Both the position numbers and the translations under genes were made by a program. This document shows, one piece after another, positions 60,964-64,000 of a stretch of DNA of 64,000 nt (positions are counted from its first letter, which is position 1; each line of letters opens with the position of its first letter). Origin of the DNA: Limosilactobacillus sp. WILCCON 0051 (GTDB taxonomy: Bacteria > Bacillota > Bacilli > Lactobacillales > Lactobacillaceae). The stretch lies in contig NZ_CP154878.1 of assembly GCF_039955095.1 (NCBI RefSeq), positions 1,178,001 through 1,242,000 on the forward strand, read 5' to 3'. The notes beneath the pieces are model-generated. The model made no database searches. It was not told where the DNA came from and was given only the letters and a program-made list of their open reading frames with translations.

Positions 60964-62148
60964 ATGACAAAAGGAAGATTTGGCGAATTTGGTGGTCAAT
61001 ATATCTCTGAAACCTTAATGAACGCGGTAATTGAGCTTGAAAATGCCTACCGCCACTATCAAAACGATCCCGCGTTCCAACAAGAGCTCACCAAGCTGCT
61101 CAATGAATATGCCGGCCGCCCTTCAATGCTCTACTATGCCAAACATATGACAGAAGATCTGGGAGGCGCCAAGATCTATTTGAAGCGCGAAGACCTCAAT
61201 CATACTGGCGCTCACAAGATCAACAACGTGCTTGGCCAGTGTCTGCTGGCTAAGAAAATGGGCAAGACCCGTGTAATTGCCGAAACCGGTGCCGGCCAGC
61301 ATGGGGTTGCTACCGCGACGGTTGCGGCATTGATGGGGATGGAATGCGAGATCTACATGGGCAAGGTCGACTGTGAGCGCCAGGCTTTAAACGTTTACCG
61401 TATGAAACTGCTGGGGGCTAAGGTTCATGCCGTTGAGTCCGGTACCGGTACGCTGAAGGACGCGGTTTCCGAAACGATGCGCGAATGGACCAGAAGAATT
61501 GACGATACGCACTATGTCTTGGGTTCAGCCATGGGACCATATCCTTTCCCAACGATCGTGCGTGATTTTCAAGCCGTAATCTCTAAGGAAAGCCGTCAGC
61601 AGATTCTTGAAGACGAGGGCCGCCTGCCGGATGCCGTAATTGCCTGTGTCGGCGGCGGTTCCAACGCGATTGGCAGCTTCTACAACTTTATCAATGATCC
61701 ATCCGTCCAGCTGATTGGCTGTGAAGCGGCTGGCAAGGGAATTGATACGCCAAAGACAGCGGCCACGCTGGCAGTTGGTACGCGTGGTATTTTTCATGGT
61801 ATGAAGTCATATTTCTGCCAAGACAAATTTGGTCAGATTGCCCCTGTCTACTCCATCTCAGCTGGACTGGATTACCCAGGCGTTGGTCCCGAACATGCCA
61901 TGCTGCGGGATAATGGCCGGGCGCAATACGTTCCGATCACTGATGATGAAGCCGTTGATGCATTTGAGTATCTGTCCCGCACTGAAGGCATCATCCCGGC
62001 TATCGAAAGCGCGCATGCCGTTGCCTATGCGATGAAGCTTGCGCCTAAGATGAATCCTGACCAGATCATCATCGTCACGCTTTCTGGCCGTGGCGATAAA
62101 GACGTTGCTGCAATTGCCCGTTATCGAGGAGAGAAGATCTATGACTAA
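60964..62148 (+). CDS. trpB: Tryptophan synthase beta chain
   Basis: A 394-residue PLP enzyme joining indole and serine. Lysine in [20 protein letters not shown] binds [20 protein letters not shown] follows, [13 protein letters not shown] holds the phosphate, and [16 protein letters not shown] is the C-terminal signature. TrpB1 type. AGAAAGAAGG precedes the ATG. Confidence 0.96.
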   Translation: MTKGRFGEFGGQYISETLMNAVIELENAYRHYQNDPAFQQELTKLLNEYAGRPSMLYYAKHMTEDLGGAKIYLKREDLNHTGAHKINNVLGQCLLAKKMGKTRVIAETGAGQHGVATATVAALMGMECEIYMGKVDCERQALNVYRMKLLGAKVHAVESGTGTLKDAVSETMREWTRRIDDTHYVLGSAMGPYPFPTIVRDFQAVISKESRQQILEDEGRLPDAVIACVGGGSNAIGSFYNFINDPSVQLIGCEAAGKGIDTPKTAATLAVGTRGIFHGMKSYFCQDKFGQIAPVYSISAGLDYPGVGPEHAMLRDNGRAQYVPITDDEAVDAFEYLSRTEGIIPAIESAHAVAYAMKLAPKMNPDQIIIVTLSGRGDKDVAAIARYRGEKIYD

Positions 62149-62917
62149 AATTAAAAACGCCTTCGCAAATGGCAAGGCATTCATTCCATTTATTACCTGT
62201 GGCGATCCTTCATTGACGATTTCTGAACAATTGGTCTACGCGATGGAGGCTGCTGGCGCCGACTTGATTGAGCTGGGAATTCCATTTTCAGATCCCACCG
62301 CGGAAGGCCCCGTTATTCAAGCGGCCAATCTTAGAGCTTTGCATGCCGGCGCGCTTACCGATGCGATCTTTGAAATGGTTGCGCGGATTCGTCAAAAGAC
62401 ACAGATCCCCTTGGCTTTTATGACCTATGCCAATGTCGTCTATCACTATGGCACACGCCGCTTTTTGCAAAAAGCCGCGGATCTTGGCGTTGACGGCTTG
62501 ATCCTGGCTGACGTTCCTTATGAAGAAAAGGCCGAGTTTGCCGAGGTTGGTCAAGAGTTAGGCGTTGAACTGATCTCAATGATCGCGCCCACCTCACATG
62601 ATCGGATAAAAATGATTGCCCAAGACGCGGCCGGTTTTGTCTACTGTGTCTCATCACTAGGAGTTACCGGCGTGCGTAATACCATCACCACTGACATCAA
62701 TGCCATGGTTCAGCTGGTTAAGCATGAACAAGAGATTCCCTGCGCAGTTGGCTTTGGGATCAGCACGCCAGCCCAGGCCCGTGAAATGGCTCAGCAGGCT
62801 GATGGCGTCATCGTAGGTTCAGCAATTGTCCGCCTGTGCGAAAAATACGGTCAAGACTGCGTTAAGCCAGTTGCTGACTATGTACGGTCAATGAAAGATG
62901 CCATTCGCGACCTTTAA
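62141..62917 (+). CDS. trpA: Tryptophan synthase alpha chain
   Basis: A 258-residue TIM barrel that releases indole from indole-3-glycerol phosphate. Catalytic Glu in [19 protein letters not shown], Asp in [20 protein letters not shown] as phosphate loop. Start [11 protein letters not shown] behind GGAGAGAAG, overlapping trpB by 8 bases. Last gene of the operon. Confidence 0.95.
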   Translation: MTKIKNAFANGKAFIPFITCGDPSLTISEQLVYAMEAAGADLIELGIPFSDPTAEGPVIQAANLRALHAGALTDAIFEMVARIRQKTQIPLAFMTYANVVYHYGTRRFLQKAADLGVDGLILADVPYEEKAEFAEVGQELGVELISMIAPTSHDRIKMIAQDAAGFVYCVSSLGVTGVRNTITTDINAMVQLVKHEQEIPCAVGFGISTPAQAREMAQQADGVIVGSAIVRLCEKYGQDCVKPVADYVRSMKDAIRDL

Positions 62918-62984
62918 TGGGCATCTTCCATTGATATTGATAATTTTTACTCGTTTAATATTATGTAAAATACAGAAATTGAAA

Positions 62985-63025
62985 TAAAAGCCAGGTAGTT
63001 TCTAAGTTGAAGCTCCTGACTTTTT
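62985..63025. terminator. Bidirectional terminator between trpA and transporter gene
   Basis: AAAAGCCAGG / CCTGaCTTTTT with AG/CT extension, A and T runs on both sides. Confidence 0.8.
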
Positions 63026-63031
63026 ATGATG

Positions 63032-64000
63032 TTATTTTTTAATCAAATGATGCTCAACCAGATATTCATGGGCAACCTGACTGGCTTTTCGATGCTGAAC
63101 CGTTACTTGATAGTTCATCTCCTGCATGTCTTTTTCAGTAATCTTACCGGCCAGCTTGTTCAGACTTTTAACGGCTTGGGGATGCTTTTTGGCAAATGAG
63201 GCCTTCATCAAAGGTGCTCCTTGGTAAGGCGGGAAGAAATGCTGATCATCTTTAAGCACCTTGAGATGATACTGGCGCACTTGCGGATCCGTCGTATAGC
63301 CATCGACCAGATTTACGCGCCCATCGGCAATTGCCTGATAGCGCAGTGCGGGCTCCATCGTCTTTACCTGATTGAAGTTTAAGCCGTACGCTGATTTGAG
63401 GCCTAGATAGCCGTCTTTTTGATTGGCAAAGTCCGGATCGAAGCCGGCCGTAATCTGATCATTGATTTTAGCCAGATCGCTGAGTTTGGTAAGCTGATGT
63501 TCCTTGGCAAAATCAGCATTGACGGCCAGGTCGTAGCCATTTTGATACTTCATTGGCTTCAGATACGTCAGATCATATTCCTGTTTCAACAGACGCCGCG
63601 CCCGCTGGTAGGTCTTAACCGGATCATGCGGCGTCGATCGTTGGTCATGAACCAGCGATTGTAAAACGGTTCCGGTAAACTCAGGATAGATATCGATCTG
63701 ATCGTTGCGCAGCGCACGGAATAAAAAGCTGGTCCCGCCAAAGTTAGCCTTTAATTCGACCTTGGCATGTGGATCATCGTTTACAATCAAATCTTTGTAC
63801 ATATGAATTAAAATATCGGGTTCGCTCCCCATTTTACCAGCGATTACGATTGGCTCTGATTCGCTTTGAAAGCTGCTCCAGACCCGCCAGCCGCCAAATC
63901 CGACCAGAGCGAGCGCGGCGACGACGATTCCCTGCTTCAGATGTTTCTTAGAAGCACCGACATATTTTAGCAGTGCCGACATCAAAAGCGCCAACAATGC
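63032..64000 (-). CDS. Glycine betaine/carnitine/choline ABC transporter, permease-substrate-binding fusion (C-terminal part)
   Basis: The last 320 or so residues of a gene that continues past the right edge. The first visible residues (ALLMSALLKYVGASKKHLKQ) look like the last membrane helix of a permease. After a second hydrophobic segment (GIVVAALALVGFGGWRVWSS) the substrate-binding domain begins: VIAGKMGSEPDILIHMYKDL, IDIYPEFTGTVLQSL, FFPPYQGAPLMKASFAKKHP. This is the OpuC/OsmF type fold found fused to the permease in lactobacilli. It imports osmoprotectants. The ATP-binding gene should lie further right. Confidence 0.88.
   Translation of the reverse strand, partial: ALLALLMSALLKYVGASKKHLKQGIVVAALALVGFGGWRVWSSFQSESEPIVIAGKMGSEPDILIHMYKDLIVNDDPHAKVELKANFGGTSFLFRALRNDQIDIYPEFTGTVLQSLVHDQRSTPHDPVKTYQRARRLLKQEYDLTYLKPMKYQNGYDLAVNADFAKEHQLTKLSDLAKINDQITAGFDPDFANQKDGYLGLKSAYGLNFNQVKTMEPALRYQAIADGRVNLVDGYTTDPQVRQYHLKVLKDDQHFFPPYQGAPLMKASFAKKHPQAVKSLNKLAGKITEKDMQEMNYQVTVQHRKASQVAHEYLVEHHLIKK

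Noticed and set aside
1..64000. tRNA, rRNA, insertion sequences and prophage genes
   Set aside because: I looked for transposase motifs, phage structural genes and conserved rRNA or tRNA sequences and saw none.

Overview
The window looks like the chromosome of a lactic acid bacterium of the family Lactobacillaceae. The evidence is a malolactic enzyme with its LysR regulator, a nucleoside 2-deoxyribosyltransferase of the Lactobacillus leichmannii type, a prolyl iminopeptidase, a bile-salt-hydrolase-like enzyme, an LPQTG surface protein, a XerS recombinase, DUF915/DUF1836/DUF438 proteins, strong AGGAGG ribosome sites and moderate GC. I cannot name the species. There are no rRNAs, tRNAs, prophage, insertion sequences or CRISPR arrays.

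Layout. 1-4.2 kb: a cut amidase and a reverse operon SRPBCC - SDR - MerR - flavodoxin-fold reductase. 4.2-9.6 kb: mleR/malolactic enzyme, ntd, threonine aldolase, DUF554. 9.6-14.7 kb: LysR, double cupin and alcohol dehydrogenase, facing nadC with an MFS carrier (possible quinolinate or nicotinate salvage). 15.1-22.3 kb: HxlR, tag, CMD proteins, a second MerR-reductase module, an amino acid permease. 22.6-29.1 kb: a two-component system followed by DedA, PAP2 and two polyprenol-type glycosyltransferase genes. 29.1-32 kb: a Na+/H+ antiporter flanked by two related small-RNA loci, one with the features of a type I toxin-antitoxin module. 32-49 kb: hydrolases, YefM-YoeB, a TetM-like GTPase, YitT, two DUF915 hydrolase paralogues, aspA, a HAD phosphatase and the LPQTG protein. 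49-55.6 kb: xerS, L-asparaginase, a DUF59-DUF1858-DUF438 operon (probable Fe-S repair or NO stress) and gshA. 55.8-62.9 kb: a complete trpEGDCFBA operon. 63-64 kb: the end of a compatible-solute ABC transporter gene.

Most unusual. (1) Two ungapped copies (16968-17266 and 41948-42246) of a non-coding element. Each holds four 37-bp units TACCTAC-N23-GTAGGTA, with centres 62, 83 and 73 bp apart, close to whole helical turns. (2) A trp leader with two attenuators in series: a short peptide with two Trp codons and a terminator (55914-56084), then a tryptophan T-box (about 56110-56372). (3) A candidate type I toxin-antitoxin locus (31640-31955) with mirror-image overlapping promoters, a ribosome site inside a hairpin, and an antisense RNA whose 5' end matches the toxin coding region; a related orphan RNA lies at 29265-29345. 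(4) A DUF915 paralogue that has lost its catalytic serine beside an intact one.
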